64,000 bases of DNA, taken from positions 558,001 to 622,000 of the forward strand of contig NZ_VFOU01000001.1 of assembly GCF_006716305.1 (NCBI RefSeq), in the 5' to 3' direction. The notes under the pieces were generated by a model. The model searched no databases, had not been told where the DNA came from, and was given only the letters and a program-made list of their open reading frames with translations. Every line of letters begins with the position of its first letter. Position 1 is the stretch's first letter. Origin of the DNA: Enteractinococcus coprophilus. Its GTDB lineage: Bacteria > Actinomycetota > Actinomycetes > Actinomycetales > Micrococcaceae. A program made the translations under genes and the position numbers. Shown here one piece after another: positions 8,616-18,579 of this stretch.

Positions 8616-9506
8616 ATGGAAGTCACCGAAGCCAGGGCATTTATCGTGCTGGCTGAAGAACTGCATTTCGGTCGGGCCGCCGAGCGCCTGCAAATGGGCC
8701 AACCACCCTTGTCACGGCTCATTCAACGACTCGAACGGTCCCTGGGTGCCCAGCTGTTCAACCGCACCTCACGCCAAGTCGAGCTCACGGTGGCCGGGAA
8801 AACGCTCATCGAGCCGGCCCGTGATTTGGTAGCAGCCTCCGAACGCGCTATTGAATCGGTCAAGTCCACGATCACCGGCCAGATCGGTACCGTATCACTG
8901 GGCTTTGCTGGTGCGTCATCGAATGCTGAGGTCGCAGCACTGGCCCGGGAGCTTGCCATGCGGGCGCCCCGCTTGCGCTTTGAAGTCCAGTCCTCCCAGT
9001 TTGCCGATGACTCGTTGAAAAAAGTCCTCGATCAGTCCCTGGATTTCGCCATCGGGCTCTGGGAATTTCTGCCCTCCGAACTCGACGCCTTGCACCTGAG
9101 CGACGACGAGGCACTGATCGCCCTGCCCAAAAACCATCCGCAAGCCAAACACGACACCATCCAGATGGCCAAGTTAGCCCAGGATCCGTGGATCAACCTG
9201 CCCGGCGGGTACAACTCCGCTCTGCAGAACCGTTTTCGGCAGCTCACACTCAATGCTGGTTTTGTGCCGCGGCGACAACAAACTGTGCCAGATTCCTGGA
9301 CCGTCATGTTGCTGGTGGGCCTGGGTATGGGTGCATCACTGACGCTGTCCTCCGTGGCTTCGTCAATACCTGCCGACGACGTGAAGTTCCTGCAAGTTGA
9401 GGATCCTTCAAATACACCGCTGCCCTTGCGCCTGGTTTGGAGACGCGATGCGCTGAATCCGGTGTTAGAGACCGTCATCGACACGGCGACTGCGCTCTTC
9501 GGCTAG
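8616..9506 (+). CDS. LysR-family transcriptional regulator
   Basis: The product is 296 residues. The N-terminal winged helix-turn-helix has the classic LysR pattern (LHFGRAAERL and QPPLSRLIQRLERSLG), followed by a periplasmic-binding-like effector domain (about 90-296). The BenM/CatM-like opening (ARAFIVLAEELHFGRAA) often accompanies aromatic catabolism. GGAGG lies six bases before the ATG. It is convergent with the hydroxybenzoate-hydroxylase-like gene, which it may or may not control; the divergent IclR gene is the nearer candidate. Confidence 0.88.
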   Translation: MEVTEARAFIVLAEELHFGRAAERLQMGQPPLSRLIQRLERSLGAQLFNRTSRQVELTVAGKTLIEPARDLVAASERAIESVKSTITGQIGTVSLGFAGASSNAEVAALARELAMRAPRLRFEVQSSQFADDSLKKVLDQSLDFAIGLWEFLPSELDALHLSDDEALIALPKNHPQAKHDTIQMAKLAQDPWINLPGGYNSALQNRFRQLTLNAGFVPRRQQTVPDSWTVMLLVGLGMGASLTLSSVASSIPADDVKFLQVEDPSNTPLPLRLVWRRDALNPVLETVIDTATALFG

Positions 9507-9563
9507 CCGCCGGCCCGGGCCACAGACGAGTGGTGACCCAGGCCGAGGACGAGGATCTCGCTG

Positions 9564-11513
9564 TTAGGCGCTAACCTTGGTGTCCAGCAGGTAGGTCGCG
9601 AAGTAGGCATCGAGCGTATCGAATTCATTCAGCGGCAATACCTGGGCGATGTACTGGTCCGGCCGGACGACGACGACCGCACCCTTGGTACGGTTCACAC
9701 CGCGCAGCTCATAGAGGTCTTGGGTGGCGTCGAGACCTGGAATATCGCCCAGCAACCGACCATTGGTCTTTTCCGCTGAGAAAACTTTCTCGTAGTCTTT
9801 CAGCCCAAATGTGCCCTTGGACGGTTGCAAGAGTCCGTGGATGTCGTTGACATCAACGTCCAGGTGCGGCTCCTGGGTGACCGCATAAATATCAAAGGTC
9901 GTGTCACGATCAGCGCCCGGTTCGGTGAATCGGTTGATCGCGCTGGTGGGTTCGGTGTTCATCCGTTCGCACCAGTTTGCCACAGTCGAACCGGAGCCCA
10001 CCCCGGTCTCATCCGCAAACAGGTAGATCCGCCAGCGACCATCCGCGCGGTGCACGTGGCCCAGCTGCACCGGTTTGGCGTCGGCCACCCGAATGACCGG
10101 TGCCGAGTGGAAGCGGGTGCCGATCTCAAAACCGGTGGCCAGTCGCTGGTGTTCACCGGTGCCGGTCAGCGGGGAGAACTCTGGTTTGTAATGGGTGGCA
10201 AAACCGGCGGTGAATTTGCCGCCGCGCACAAACTGGTCTTGAACATCCTTCGGGGTGACCGGATCATCTGAGTCACGGGAGCCGACCATGCGGGACCAGT
10301 GAGTGTCGTAGTCAATAAGTTCTTGCGCGGTGACCCTGCGTTCCTCGGCATAAGTGTGCAACAGGCTCGGATGTGCCTGGCCGCGGAGCACCGCACCTAG
10401 TTTCCAGCCGAGGTTGAACGTGTCCTGCATTGAAACGTTCATGCCCTGACCGGCTTTCGCCGAGTGGGTGTGGCAGGCGTCGCCGGCGATGAAGATGCGC
10501 GGCTGATTTGCGGCACGTTCGTCGTCATTGAGGTTGTCGAAACCATCGGCGATGCGTTGGCCGACCTCGTACACCGACCACCAGGCGACGTCTTTGACGT
10601 CCACGGTATAGAGCGACAGGATCGCATTGGCTTGGTCGATGACCTGCTCGACGGTGATGCGGTTGCGGAATTCTGAGTCGTCTTCCGGGACGGCACCCAT
10701 ATCCGCGTATATGCGCACCAGATAGCCACCTTCGCGTGGGATGAGAATCATCGAACCGGCCTCGGAGCTGATCACGGCTTTTTTGCGAATATCCGGGAAG
10801 TCGGTGACGGCCAGAATATCGAGCACACCCCAGGCGTGGTTTTGGACGTCGCCGTGCAGCTGGCGACCAATGGATTTTCGTACCGCTGAGCGGGCGCCGT
10901 CGCACCCGACCACGTATTTGGCACGGATAGTGCGGGTATCACCGGCGGTGGCCTCGCGGGTTGACTCCAGTGTCACTTCAACCGGATAGTCGTGAGTTTC
11001 GTCAATGAGCTGAGAAACATACTGCCAGCCGTAGTCCACTTCGTGACGGGACGGCGATTTCTTCGCGTTATCAAAGAGCAATTCCTGCATGCGTGCTTGG
11101 TTAACGATCACGTGCGGGAATTCAGACAGGCCATCGGCCACGTCTTGGACCAGGCCGGTGCGGGTGATGCCGGCTCCGGATTCTTCCACCGACCAAAAGG
11201 CCGTTTCATTGACCCACAGCGCTTCGCGCACCAGGGTATCGGCCAGGCCGAACGCTTCAAACATTTCTACGGTCCGGCAAGCAACACCATCGGCGTGGCC
11301 GCGCGCCAGGGGTTCGGTGCGACGATCGACGGTCACCACCGAGACTTCCGGAAACTCAGCCAGCTGCACGGTCAGCACAGCGCCGGCAGGTCCGGTGCCA
11401 ACAACCAGCACATCGACTTCGGCTGGCATTTCCTCGTCGAGACGACGATGGTTTGGGTCGGCAGGAGCGATGCTTGGATCGCCGTAGGTATAGCCGTTGA
11501 GGTGGTATTGCAT
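9564..11513 (-). CDS. FAD-dependent aromatic hydroxylase, 3-hydroxybenzoate 4-monooxygenase-like
   Basis: The product is 649 residues. The FAD dinucleotide fold is VVGTGPAGA (about 36-44), the DG motif YVVGCDGARSAVR, and the GD motif FIAGDACHTHSAKAGQGMN. A C-terminal thioredoxin-like extension (about 470-649) is typical of the phenol 2-monooxygenase/MobA group, whose length (about 640) matches. It would hydroxylate a phenolic ring with NAD(P)H and O2, giving a catechol such as protocatechuate. No ring-cleavage genes are in the window, so the substrate cannot be fixed. It is divergent from an IclR regulator. Confidence 0.82.
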   Translation of the reverse strand: MQYHLNGYTYGDPSIAPADPNHRRLDEEMPAEVDVLVVGTGPAGAVLTVQLAEFPEVSVVTVDRRTEPLARGHADGVACRTVEMFEAFGLADTLVREALWVNETAFWSVEESGAGITRTGLVQDVADGLSEFPHVIVNQARMQELLFDNAKKSPSRHEVDYGWQYVSQLIDETHDYPVEVTLESTREATAGDTRTIRAKYVVGCDGARSAVRKSIGRQLHGDVQNHAWGVLDILAVTDFPDIRKKAVISSEAGSMILIPREGGYLVRIYADMGAVPEDDSEFRNRITVEQVIDQANAILSLYTVDVKDVAWWSVYEVGQRIADGFDNLNDDERAANQPRIFIAGDACHTHSAKAGQGMNVSMQDTFNLGWKLGAVLRGQAHPSLLHTYAEERRVTAQELIDYDTHWSRMVGSRDSDDPVTPKDVQDQFVRGGKFTAGFATHYKPEFSPLTGTGEHQRLATGFEIGTRFHSAPVIRVADAKPVQLGHVHRADGRWRIYLFADETGVGSGSTVANWCERMNTEPTSAINRFTEPGADRDTTFDIYAVTQEPHLDVDVNDIHGLLQPSKGTFGLKDYEKVFSAEKTNGRLLGDIPGLDATQDLYELRGVNRTKGAVVVVRPDQYIAQVLPLNEFDTLDAYFATYLLDTKVSA

Positions 11514-11572
11514 GAGGGTCTATCCGTCCTTTACAAAAAGTGCTGCACAACACGTCCTGAGGTGACCCTACC

Positions 11573-11603
11573 CAGGTTTATGCGACACAAGCAACGAAAC
11601 CTG
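11573..11603. promoter_or_regulatory. candidate IclR operator in divergent promoter
   Basis: CAGGTTT (11573-11579) and AAACCTG (11597-11603) form perfect 7-bp arms 17 nt apart in the 103-nt region between the hydroxylase and iclR. TAGATT at 11605-11610 could be a -10 box that would start transcription at the GTG of iclR (leaderless). Assignment is by position and symmetry only. Confidence 0.4.
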
Positions 11604-11616
11604 TTAGATTTGCGGT

Positions 11617-12402
11617 GTGAGCAAATATATACCGCGTATTGAGGCGATTCATCGAGCACTCCAGGTCCTCAAGCTCATGGCGTCCCAAGGTTCAGTGAAC
11701 GTCACGGAAGTCGCCGAGCATCTCGAAGTCAACCCGTCGACGGCGTCGCGCATTTTGACGACGATCGAAGCCGACGGATTTGCCGTGCGCGGGGCGAAAC
11801 GTCGCTACTTTCCAGGAACTAACGCACTGCATTTTGGGCGGGCACCAGAGGTCCCGGCACTTCATGATCGGTTGCGCCCGCACCTGGAACGACTATCGAG
11901 TCTGGTGCATGAAACCGTGCACGTTGCCAACCTGGTTGGCACTACGGTGCACCACAGTGATGCAATAGCGGCTACCGACCAAGCGCTGGTATTGACCAGT
12001 CGAATCGGCAAACGACTGCCGGCACATCTGGCGTCGTCCGGCAAGGCAATGCTGGCGGATCTCGCCCCAGCGGTCGTTAATGCGCGCTACGCCCCGACCG
12101 CTCAGGGGGCCACCCCACAGGCGGTGGCGTTCAATCTCGCCCAGTTACACCACGAGCTCGACGACATTCGTAGGCAAGGCTACGCGATCAATGTCGAAGC
12201 CACGGAAAAAGGACTCGTGGCGCTTGCGACCTCGTTGGGCCACATCGGCGGGGAACACGTCGCCTTCAGTGTCGCCCTGCCCCTAGCCAGATATTCGACT
12301 GTGGCACGCCAAGAAATCGCTGATGCACTGCTCACGGTCCAGCATGAGGTGCGAGAAGCTTTTTCCGGGGAAGATCAGCCGCCCCGGTCCGATATGCTCT
12401 AG
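11617..12402 (+). CDS. IclR-family transcriptional regulator
   Basis: The product is 261 residues. The N-terminal winged helix is VNVTEVAEHLEVNPSTASRI, and the IclR effector (GAF-like) domain is at about 75-250, including LPAHLASSGKAMLADL, a family signature. The GTG start has no leader if the TAGATT box upstream is the real -10. Divergence from the 3-hydroxybenzoate-hydroxylase-like gene makes it the likely regulator of that enzyme, since IclR members (PcaR, PobR) commonly sense aromatic acids. Confidence 0.88.
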   Translation: MSKYIPRIEAIHRALQVLKLMASQGSVNVTEVAEHLEVNPSTASRILTTIEADGFAVRGAKRRYFPGTNALHFGRAPEVPALHDRLRPHLERLSSLVHETVHVANLVGTTVHHSDAIAATDQALVLTSRIGKRLPAHLASSGKAMLADLAPAVVNARYAPTAQGATPQAVAFNLAQLHHELDDIRRQGYAINVEATEKGLVALATSLGHIGGEHVAFSVALPLARYSTVARQEIADALLTVQHEVREAFSGEDQPPRSDML

Positions 12403-12419
12403 ATCCAACAGTCAGGCCT

Positions 12420-13682
12420 TCACTGGCTGCCCTCGCCCGCCCGATGTTCATGTGGACGATGCGCCCAGATCTCTGCTTCTAAGGCTAGCGTTAGGTCTGT
12501 AATGACAAGTGGCGAAGAAAGCGAACCCCCTAGCAAACTTTCGGCACGTCCTAGTCGGTACCGCACTGTATTTGGATGCAGGAATAACTGTTGAGCAGTG
12601 TCATTCACGCTCAGATCATTAGCAAGGAATATGATGACGGTTTCTAAAATCTCGGCATGCTGATCAAAAGTGCCCAACAAACCTCGTTTCCGACTGCGAA
12701 ATTGATCAATCGGGGAGATGACGGCGCTCCAAGTCCCTAAACGAAGTTCACGATAGTTTGCCACTTCAGCAATCAGTTCACTGCCCTCCCCGGTGTTCAT
12801 TCGCGCTTTTGCCCGAGTGATGGCAACTCGTTGAGCATACTCAGCTTCACGCAGTCCAATCGGAACATCTGTGAGGGAATAATGTGACTCTGAAATACCC
12901 ACAGCCCGACCAGAAAAGTCACGCCTCAACCAGTCTTTCGCATCTGCTGTATCTGGGACGAGCATGTGTATGACGGAATCACTTGAAGCAATCGCGAGCC
13001 GAGCCGCAGCTAATAAGGGAACGCCTGAGGAATAGGCCCGTTCGTGGAGCGTCCACAGAAAATCGCTCGAGGGCACGTCTCCCGTGACTGCTTCGTCTAC
13101 GACAACCAGAAAGGACGTGTGCGCAATAAAGCCAAATTCTGTTAACCGAGGCCAAAACCGATGTTCTCTGGCCTGCGGAATTCCTTTTTCAAGCGCTTCT
13201 AACAGCTCAGCATTCTCTCGTACCCAGCGAGCATCGTCACCCCGAAGAACCGCCAGAACTGCATTTATTGCTATTTCTGCAGCATCAATGAGCTCAGCAG
13301 AAGCTTCAACTTCTTCAGCAACTCGAGTCGCAAGAACCAAAGTGAAGCCCTGTCTGTTAGGGCCTAAACGTCGAGTGAGCAGGACCCACTTCCCCACACG
13401 CGCTGTTGATTCGACCACATCCTCTTCCACTTTTTCCCAAATCAGTTCGGAAGGAGCGCCACCAATCGACCCCACGAGTTCGCCTTCAATATCGAATACC
13501 AACACCGCTGCATTAATCTCGGCAGCAATGCTCGAGAGCACGTAACCCAACTGGTCTTCATCAGGAAGGTGCCTCATGACCCGTTGGAGAAACTTCAAAG
13601 CACGTCCATCGACTGTCACTACTGGACTCCATTCACACAGAAAAATCGGCATCTTGAAGACAAGATTTTGACCAGACGCCAC
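12420..13682 (-). CDS. PucR/CdaR-family transcriptional regulator
   Basis: The product is up to 420 residues. The C-terminal PucR helix-turn-helix is LSVNDTAQQLFLHPNTVRYR, and a GGDEF-like/GAF-like central region typical of the family precedes it. The GTG start at 13680-13682 lacks a good ribosome-binding site; ATG at 13652 or 13577 (MRHLPDEDQ) are alternatives, and the last agrees better with conserved sequence. The gene is divergent from hyuA-hyuB 164 nt away, so it probably senses the substrate or product of that pathway. It is convergent with iclR with an 18-nt gap. Confidence 0.8.
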   Translation of the reverse strand: MASGQNLVFKMPIFLCEWSPVVTVDGRALKFLQRVMRHLPDEDQLGYVLSSIAAEINAAVLVFDIEGELVGSIGGAPSELIWEKVEEDVVESTARVGKWVLLTRRLGPNRQGFTLVLATRVAEEVEASAELIDAAEIAINAVLAVLRGDDARWVRENAELLEALEKGIPQAREHRFWPRLTEFGFIAHTSFLVVVDEAVTGDVPSSDFLWTLHERAYSSGVPLLAAARLAIASSDSVIHMLVPDTADAKDWLRRDFSGRAVGISESHYSLTDVPIGLREAEYAQRVAITRAKARMNTGEGSELIAEVANYRELRLGTWSAVISPIDQFRSRKRGLLGTFDQHAEILETVIIFLANDLSVNDTAQQLFLHPNTVRYRLGRAESLLGGSLSSPLVITDLTLALEAEIWAHRPHEHRAGEGSQ

Positions 13683-13805
13683 GATTTTTCGGAATTTGAG
13701 GTGGGCGTTGGCGCCACCCCACCCTACTGTCTTGGAATAATTACAATATCCGAATCTCGGTTTCTCGTTCTACCCAATGGCCAAACCTGCACGCGTCCAC
13801 GAGAC

Positions 13806-13818
13806 TTGTGTCACACAA
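13806..13818. promoter_or_regulatory. palindromic operator candidate upstream of hyuA
   Basis: TTGTGT-C-ACACAA is a perfect palindrome 28 nt before the hyuA start, in the divergent pucR/hyuA promoter region. Position favours control by the adjacent PucR-type protein. The hyuA Shine-Dalgarno GGAGG (13836-13840) lies just downstream. Confidence 0.4.
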
Positions 13819-13846
13819 ACTATGAGCTCACTACTGGAGGTTAGCT

Positions 13847-15883
13847 ATGGCGCAACTCCGAGTCGCTGTTGATGTCGGCGGCACGTTCACTGACGTTTGT
13901 ATTTTCGACGATGAATCGAAAAGCATGCGAGTAACTAAAGTCCCTTCTACTCCCCACGACCCCATGATCGCCGTGATGAATGGAGTCGAGCGAGGTGACA
14001 TTAATCTTGCCGACGTCTCGCTCTTTTCCCATGGCACCACCGTGGCGACCAATGCTCTCATTACGCGGAACTTTCCAAAGGCGGCTCTCGTCACGACCAC
14101 CGGGTTTCGGGATGTCATAGAAATTCGTGACGGCACTAAAGATGATCTTTGGGACGCGTACAACGATGTATCAGGCCCCTATATTCAACGCCGTGACCGA
14201 TTCGAGGTCAGTGAGCGTATCGATTATCGGGGTCGTGTGGTTAAAGCATTAGATGAAGACGAAGCTCGGCGCCTCGCCGCGCTGCTACGCAAACGAGGAA
14301 CAAAAACCATTGCGGTATGTTTCTTGAACTCTTTTGCCAACTCTGCCCATGAGTTGCGGATGCGAGAGATTCTTGAGGAGGAACTGCCCGACGCTTCAAT
14401 TACTACCTCCGCTGAGATCCTGCCAGAGATGTTTGAATACGGACGATTCAATACAGCCGTAGCGAATGCTGTGCTAGCACCGCTTGTCACGGGGTATGTG
14501 AACCGTCTCTCGGACAAACTGCACGAAGGTGGCTACGCCGGAGACCTATTATTGCTTCACTCCGGTGGTGGCTCTATGACCCCGCGGACAGTTGATCAGT
14601 TCCCTGTTCGGCTTGCAGCTTCCGGGATCGCAGCTGGCGCGATTTCTGCCCAACATGTTGCTTCCCAGTGTGGTTATGCCAACGCCGTAAGTCTCGATAT
14701 GGGAGGTACCTCTACGGATATCTCCCTGGTCGCAGATGGTGAACTGCGCATCACTCAAGAGTGGTCAGTCGAGTACGGACACCCTATTATCTTCCCGTCA
14801 ATTGAAGTCAAAACTATCGGCGCTGGCGGCGGCTCCCTCGCTCACATCGATATCGCCGGATCGCTGCGCAATGGCCCGCAGTCGGCTGGCGCCGCACCGG
14901 GGCCGGCTTGTTACGATACCGGCGGCGATCAGCCAACCAATACTGATGCGAACCTGGTCTTGGGACGTCTTGGTACATCATTGGCGGACGGCGCAAAAAG
15001 CCTCGACAAGGATCTCGCTGCAGCAGCCATTCAACGGGTCATCGCCGAGCCGCTTGGCCTCACGTTGGAAAAAGCCGCTGAATCGATCATTCAGGTTGCC
15101 AACGCAAACATGGCCGATGCAGTGCGCATTATTTCGATCCGGCGTGGCCATGATCCTCGCGACTTCGCACTGCTCGCCTTTGGCGGAGCGGGAGCTTTGC
15201 ACGGCGTAGACGTTGCAAGAGAACTCAATATCCCGACCGTCGTCGTGCCGCCGAATCCCGGTGTCACTTCCGCAATGGGTTGTTTATTGGTCGATATCCA
15301 ACACGACTTCTCCCGCCAATACACCGGGCTAGCGAGCGAAGCTGACATCGAAGAGCTCGAAGCAAATTACCGTCGAGTGGAGAGCGAGGCCGCGGCACGT
15401 TTGCGTCATGAGGGAGTCTCTGATGATCGCGTTGTTCTGCAGCGTCTGGTCTCCATGCGGTACGTGGGTCAGTGGCGTTCACTCGTGATTCCAATGGGTC
15501 ATGGTAAAGATGCACTCAATAAGGCAATCGAAGCCTTCCACGAACAACACGAACGCGAATTCGCCTTCCGCAACGACGAGACCCCGGTCGAGCTGTATCA
15601 ACTGCAGCTACATGCCGTCGGCAAGACCACCAAGCCAAACTTCCAACCAGCTGCGATCACTGACGGAGGCCCCGGGGAACCCGTCGAAAGGCGCTCCGTC
15701 TACTTTGACGGGCAATGGCACGAAACACCGATTTATAACCGTTCCGACATCCCAGCCGGCGCAAAGTTCACAGGTCCGGCAATCATCAACCAGCTTGATT
15801 CGACCACTGTGGTACCTCCAGAAACTGATGCCGAGGTTGATGAGTGGCTCAATATCCGTATCCATATTAGAAGGAGCAACTAA
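13847..15883 (+). CDS. hyuA: hydantoinase/oxoprolinase family subunit A (HyuA)
   Basis: The product is 678 residues. The ASKHA-type phosphate-binding motif lies at the N terminus (VDVGGTFTDVCIFDD, residues 6-20) and a second in the middle (SLDMGGTSTDISLV). The N-terminal Hydant_A_N, central Hydantoinase_A and C-terminal domains give the usual length of about 680-700. These proteins, with HyuB, perform ATP-dependent opening of N-methylhydantoin or 5-oxoproline, or carboxylate acetone or acetophenone; sequence alone does not decide which. The stop overlaps the hyuB start by one base (TAATG), so the two subunits are coupled. Confidence 0.88.
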   Translation: MAQLRVAVDVGGTFTDVCIFDDESKSMRVTKVPSTPHDPMIAVMNGVERGDINLADVSLFSHGTTVATNALITRNFPKAALVTTTGFRDVIEIRDGTKDDLWDAYNDVSGPYIQRRDRFEVSERIDYRGRVVKALDEDEARRLAALLRKRGTKTIAVCFLNSFANSAHELRMREILEEELPDASITTSAEILPEMFEYGRFNTAVANAVLAPLVTGYVNRLSDKLHEGGYAGDLLLLHSGGGSMTPRTVDQFPVRLAASGIAAGAISAQHVASQCGYANAVSLDMGGTSTDISLVADGELRITQEWSVEYGHPIIFPSIEVKTIGAGGGSLAHIDIAGSLRNGPQSAGAAPGPACYDTGGDQPTNTDANLVLGRLGTSLADGAKSLDKDLAAAAIQRVIAEPLGLTLEKAAESIIQVANANMADAVRIISIRRGHDPRDFALLAFGGAGALHGVDVARELNIPTVVVPPNPGVTSAMGCLLVDIQHDFSRQYTGLASEADIEELEANYRRVESEAAARLRHEGVSDDRVVLQRLVSMRYVGQWRSLVIPMGHGKDALNKAIEAFHEQHEREFAFRNDETPVELYQLQLHAVGKTTKPNFQPAAITDGGPGEPVERRSVYFDGQWHETPIYNRSDIPAGAKFTGPAIINQLDSTTVVPPETDAEVDEWLNIRIHIRRSN

Positions 15884-17865
15884 TGACTACGATGACACAG
15901 CCAGTCGAACAACAGACTGATCGTCTCGACCCGGTGACATTTGAAGTCCTCAAAAACGCCTTCGCTACCTCGGTCGATTTGATGAGCGAACAAATTCTTC
16001 GCACCTGCTACTCGTTTGTCATATACTCGCGAGACTTCTCTTCAGCGCTGTGCGACGCCAAGGGCAATACGGTCATGCAGGGCTCCGGCGATATTGCAGT
16101 ACACGTGGGAACGTTGCACTTCCAAGCCAAAGCGGTGCTTGAACAGTTTGAAGATGACATCCACCCGGGCGACGTGTTCTTAATCAACGACCCTTACCGC
16201 GGTGGGACACACTTCAACGACGTCTCGTTCATCCGCCCGATCTTCTCGGAAGGGGAGATCATTGCCTTCTCGCAGAACAAAGGGCACTGGGCGGACATTG
16301 GGGGTGTGGTCCCCGGGTCGTTTTATATCAACGCCACGGACCACTTTGGAGAAGGTGTCAGAATCCCGCCAGTACGTGTTTGGAGCAAGGGCGTCTTTCT
16401 CAAAGATGTTGCGCAGCTGATTGTCTCCAATACGCGATCCCCCGAGGTTGCTATGGGCGATCTTCATGCGCAGTCCGAAGCCACAGCGGTTTGCGAGCGC
16501 GAGGTGCTTCGCCTCGTCGACCGATACGGCAAGCAAACTGTAGTAGATGCCATGCAAGAAACTCAGGATTACGTTGAGCGCACGGTCTTGGAAAAGATCA
16601 AAACACTCCCGCACGGAACGTGGGAAACAGTGGACTACATCGATAATGATCCCTCCACTCCTGAGCAGCTGATCCCGATTCGCATTAAACTCACACTCGA
16701 TGAGAATGGGATCCATTACGATCTCAACGGTTCAGCACCCTCAGTGGCTACCTTTCTCAACTCCGGTTATGGCACCACGCACTCGTCGCTGTATTCCGGA
16801 ACGAAGACCTTCTTTCCGGAAGTCCCCCTGAACTCAGGATTTTATCGCGCAGTCACTGCAGACATCGGTCCCGAAGGGACCGTCGTTAATGCCGCGTGGC
16901 CGACAGCTGTGACCGGTTTCTGTTCGGGTCCACACGAGAAAATTATGAACGGTGTGTTCGAACTGTGGTCTCGCATCATGCCAGAACGTGCCATGGCCTG
17001 TTCGTTCAACCTTGAATATCTTCTAGTTGGCGGACGGGATGCACGCAGCGAATCCAAGCCATATTTCATGTGGTACGACTGGATGGCCGGTGGTTGGGGC
17101 GGTCGCGCGACCAAAGACGGTTCCGGTGCGACCTCGCCGGTATTCGGTGCCGGACTTGCAGTGCAACCTCTCGAAGGCCAAGAAAGATTGTCACCTGTTA
17201 TCACCACCGAACACTCGATTGCCATCGATTCAGCCGGTCCAGGCAAGTTCCGCGGTGGTGTAGGGGTCCAAAAGGGTGGGATCCTCACAGATGCTCAATC
17301 GACAGTCGTCAGTTACTCCTGCGACCGTGCCCGGTCTGTCACCTGGGGTATCGAGGGCGGCCTCCCCTCGATACCGCACGGGGTGTGGATCAATAAAGGT
17401 ACTGAGGAAGAACAGTATCTGGGCTCAGTATTCTCCGGCCACCCGGTTCAACCCGGTGACGAGTTCACCCGCCCTTCCGCTGGTGGAGGCGGTTTCGGTG
17501 ACCCGCTCGAACGCGATCCAGAACTTGTCCTTGAAGACGTCATTGACGAATACGTGTCGGTGGACCGCGCAGAGAAAGACTATGGCGTCGTGATCCGTGT
17601 CGGCGACCCCGAGCTAGATGAGTACGAGATCGATGAAGCTGCCACGACGGCTGCTCGAGCGTATATCGCCGAGAATCGCTCCTCCTGGTTGGAAGAAGAT
17701 CCAGAATCGGTTGCCCAAAGATTCCGAAGTGGTGAGCTGACGATGCATGATGTCATCCGTCGCTATGGGGTCATCCTCGACTGGGGCACTGGTGAACTCT
17801 TCCCGGAAACGACTCGCGAGTACCGTGAATCAATGAAACTCCGTTCAGCCAACCATTGGTCTTAA
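15883..17865 (+). CDS. hyuB: hydantoinase/oxoprolinase family subunit B (HyuB)
   Basis: The product is 660 residues. The Hydantoinase_B domain occupies about 15-550: DPVTFEVLKNAF near the start, LINDPYRGGTHFNDV and SAGGGGFGDPLERDP near its end. About 100 further residues (from VDRAEKDYG on) make it longer than many HyuB proteins of about 570; such tails occur in the acetone/acetophenone-carboxylase-like branch, so a carboxylase is a live alternative to hydantoinase. It forms a two-gene operon with hyuA, ended by a strong hairpin. Confidence 0.87.
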   Translation: MTTMTQPVEQQTDRLDPVTFEVLKNAFATSVDLMSEQILRTCYSFVIYSRDFSSALCDAKGNTVMQGSGDIAVHVGTLHFQAKAVLEQFEDDIHPGDVFLINDPYRGGTHFNDVSFIRPIFSEGEIIAFSQNKGHWADIGGVVPGSFYINATDHFGEGVRIPPVRVWSKGVFLKDVAQLIVSNTRSPEVAMGDLHAQSEATAVCEREVLRLVDRYGKQTVVDAMQETQDYVERTVLEKIKTLPHGTWETVDYIDNDPSTPEQLIPIRIKLTLDENGIHYDLNGSAPSVATFLNSGYGTTHSSLYSGTKTFFPEVPLNSGFYRAVTADIGPEGTVVNAAWPTAVTGFCSGPHEKIMNGVFELWSRIMPERAMACSFNLEYLLVGGRDARSESKPYFMWYDWMAGGWGGRATKDGSGATSPVFGAGLAVQPLEGQERLSPVITTEHSIAIDSAGPGKFRGGVGVQKGGILTDAQSTVVSYSCDRARSVTWGIEGGLPSIPHGVWINKGTEEEQYLGSVFSGHPVQPGDEFTRPSAGGGGFGDPLERDPELVLEDVIDEYVSVDRAEKDYGVVIRVGDPELDEYEIDEAATTAARAYIAENRSSWLEEDPESVAQRFRSGELTMHDVIRRYGVILDWGTGELFPETTREYRESMKLRSANHWS

Positions 17866-17906
17866 GGCACCGCCGCGACCTTGCATCACCGTATGCGCGT
17901 GTAAGA

Positions 17907-17945
17907 GCTCAGTCACCGAAGACAAAACATCTTCGGTGACTGAGC
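17907..17945 (+). terminator. strong hairpin terminator after hyuB
   Basis: A 16-bp perfect stem (17907-17922 with 17930-17945; GCTCAGTCACCGAAGA is the left arm) closes a 7-nt loop 41 nt after the hyuB stop. There is no U-run. The remaining intergenic sequence to 18159 shows nothing else I recognise. Confidence 0.8.
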
Positions 17946-18159
17946 CCCTCACTGCAGTAGGTCGCAACTCGTCAGCTCTTCGATAACCAAAACGTTTGAA
18001 ATTCACCATAGACGGGACGGCACAGTCTTCAATAGGCGACCACGGTCATAGAGTCCGCTGCTGATCGGGAGCAGCTCTACCCGCTTAAACACCCACTTCG
18101 AACCAACTCTTCATAAAGTTTCCAAGCTAGCTATCTCACATATTCTCACGACGAGGACT

Positions 18160-18579
18160 TTAGGCAGTCCATGGGTTGACGCTTCCGATGCCTGTTCCGG
18201 TGAAATTTTTCGTGTTGCGGGTTGCACAGATTGCTCCGTGCACTCGGCAGATCGCTGCGATCTGCGCATCCGCCATGCTTACCGGCCGGCCCTCACGCTC
18301 GCGTCCCGCGATCACATTCGCATATTCAGTCGCAGCATCGGAGTCGAAGGCGAGAATGGACTGGGTGTGGCGATACGGTCCAACCGCCGCATTGACTGCA
18401 GCTTCCAGCTGCGTCTTTCGCCCGCCATCCGGTAAACGCTGAACTCCGGCCAGCAACTCAGCCAGCGTGATGGTCGTGATGGCAACATCATCCGTGAGCA
18501 ACTCAAGCCATGAGAGCACTTGCGGGTCAGGACGCGGACGGAATATCTCCGGAATTACATTCGTATCGGAAACAATCAT
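18160..18579 (-). CDS. PIN-domain toxin (VapC/FitB-like ribonuclease)
   Basis: The product is 139 residues. The PIN-domain acidic residues are present: Asp in MIVSDTNVIPE (residue 5), Glu in TLAELLAGVQ, and Asp in VSMADAQIAAI. These coordinate Mg2+ for RNA cleavage. The start overlaps the antitoxin stop by four bases (ATGA), the usual antitoxin-first order. Such toxins arrest translation by cutting tRNA or rRNA until the partner binds them. The module sits in a visibly AT-richer stretch, consistent with acquisition by transfer. Confidence 0.87.
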   Translation of the reverse strand: MIVSDTNVIPEIFRPRPDPQVLSWLELLTDDVAITTITLAELLAGVQRLPDGGRKTQLEAAVNAAVGPYRHTQSILAFDSDAATEYANVIAGREREGRPVSMADAQIAAICRVHGAICATRNTKNFTGTGIGSVNPWTA

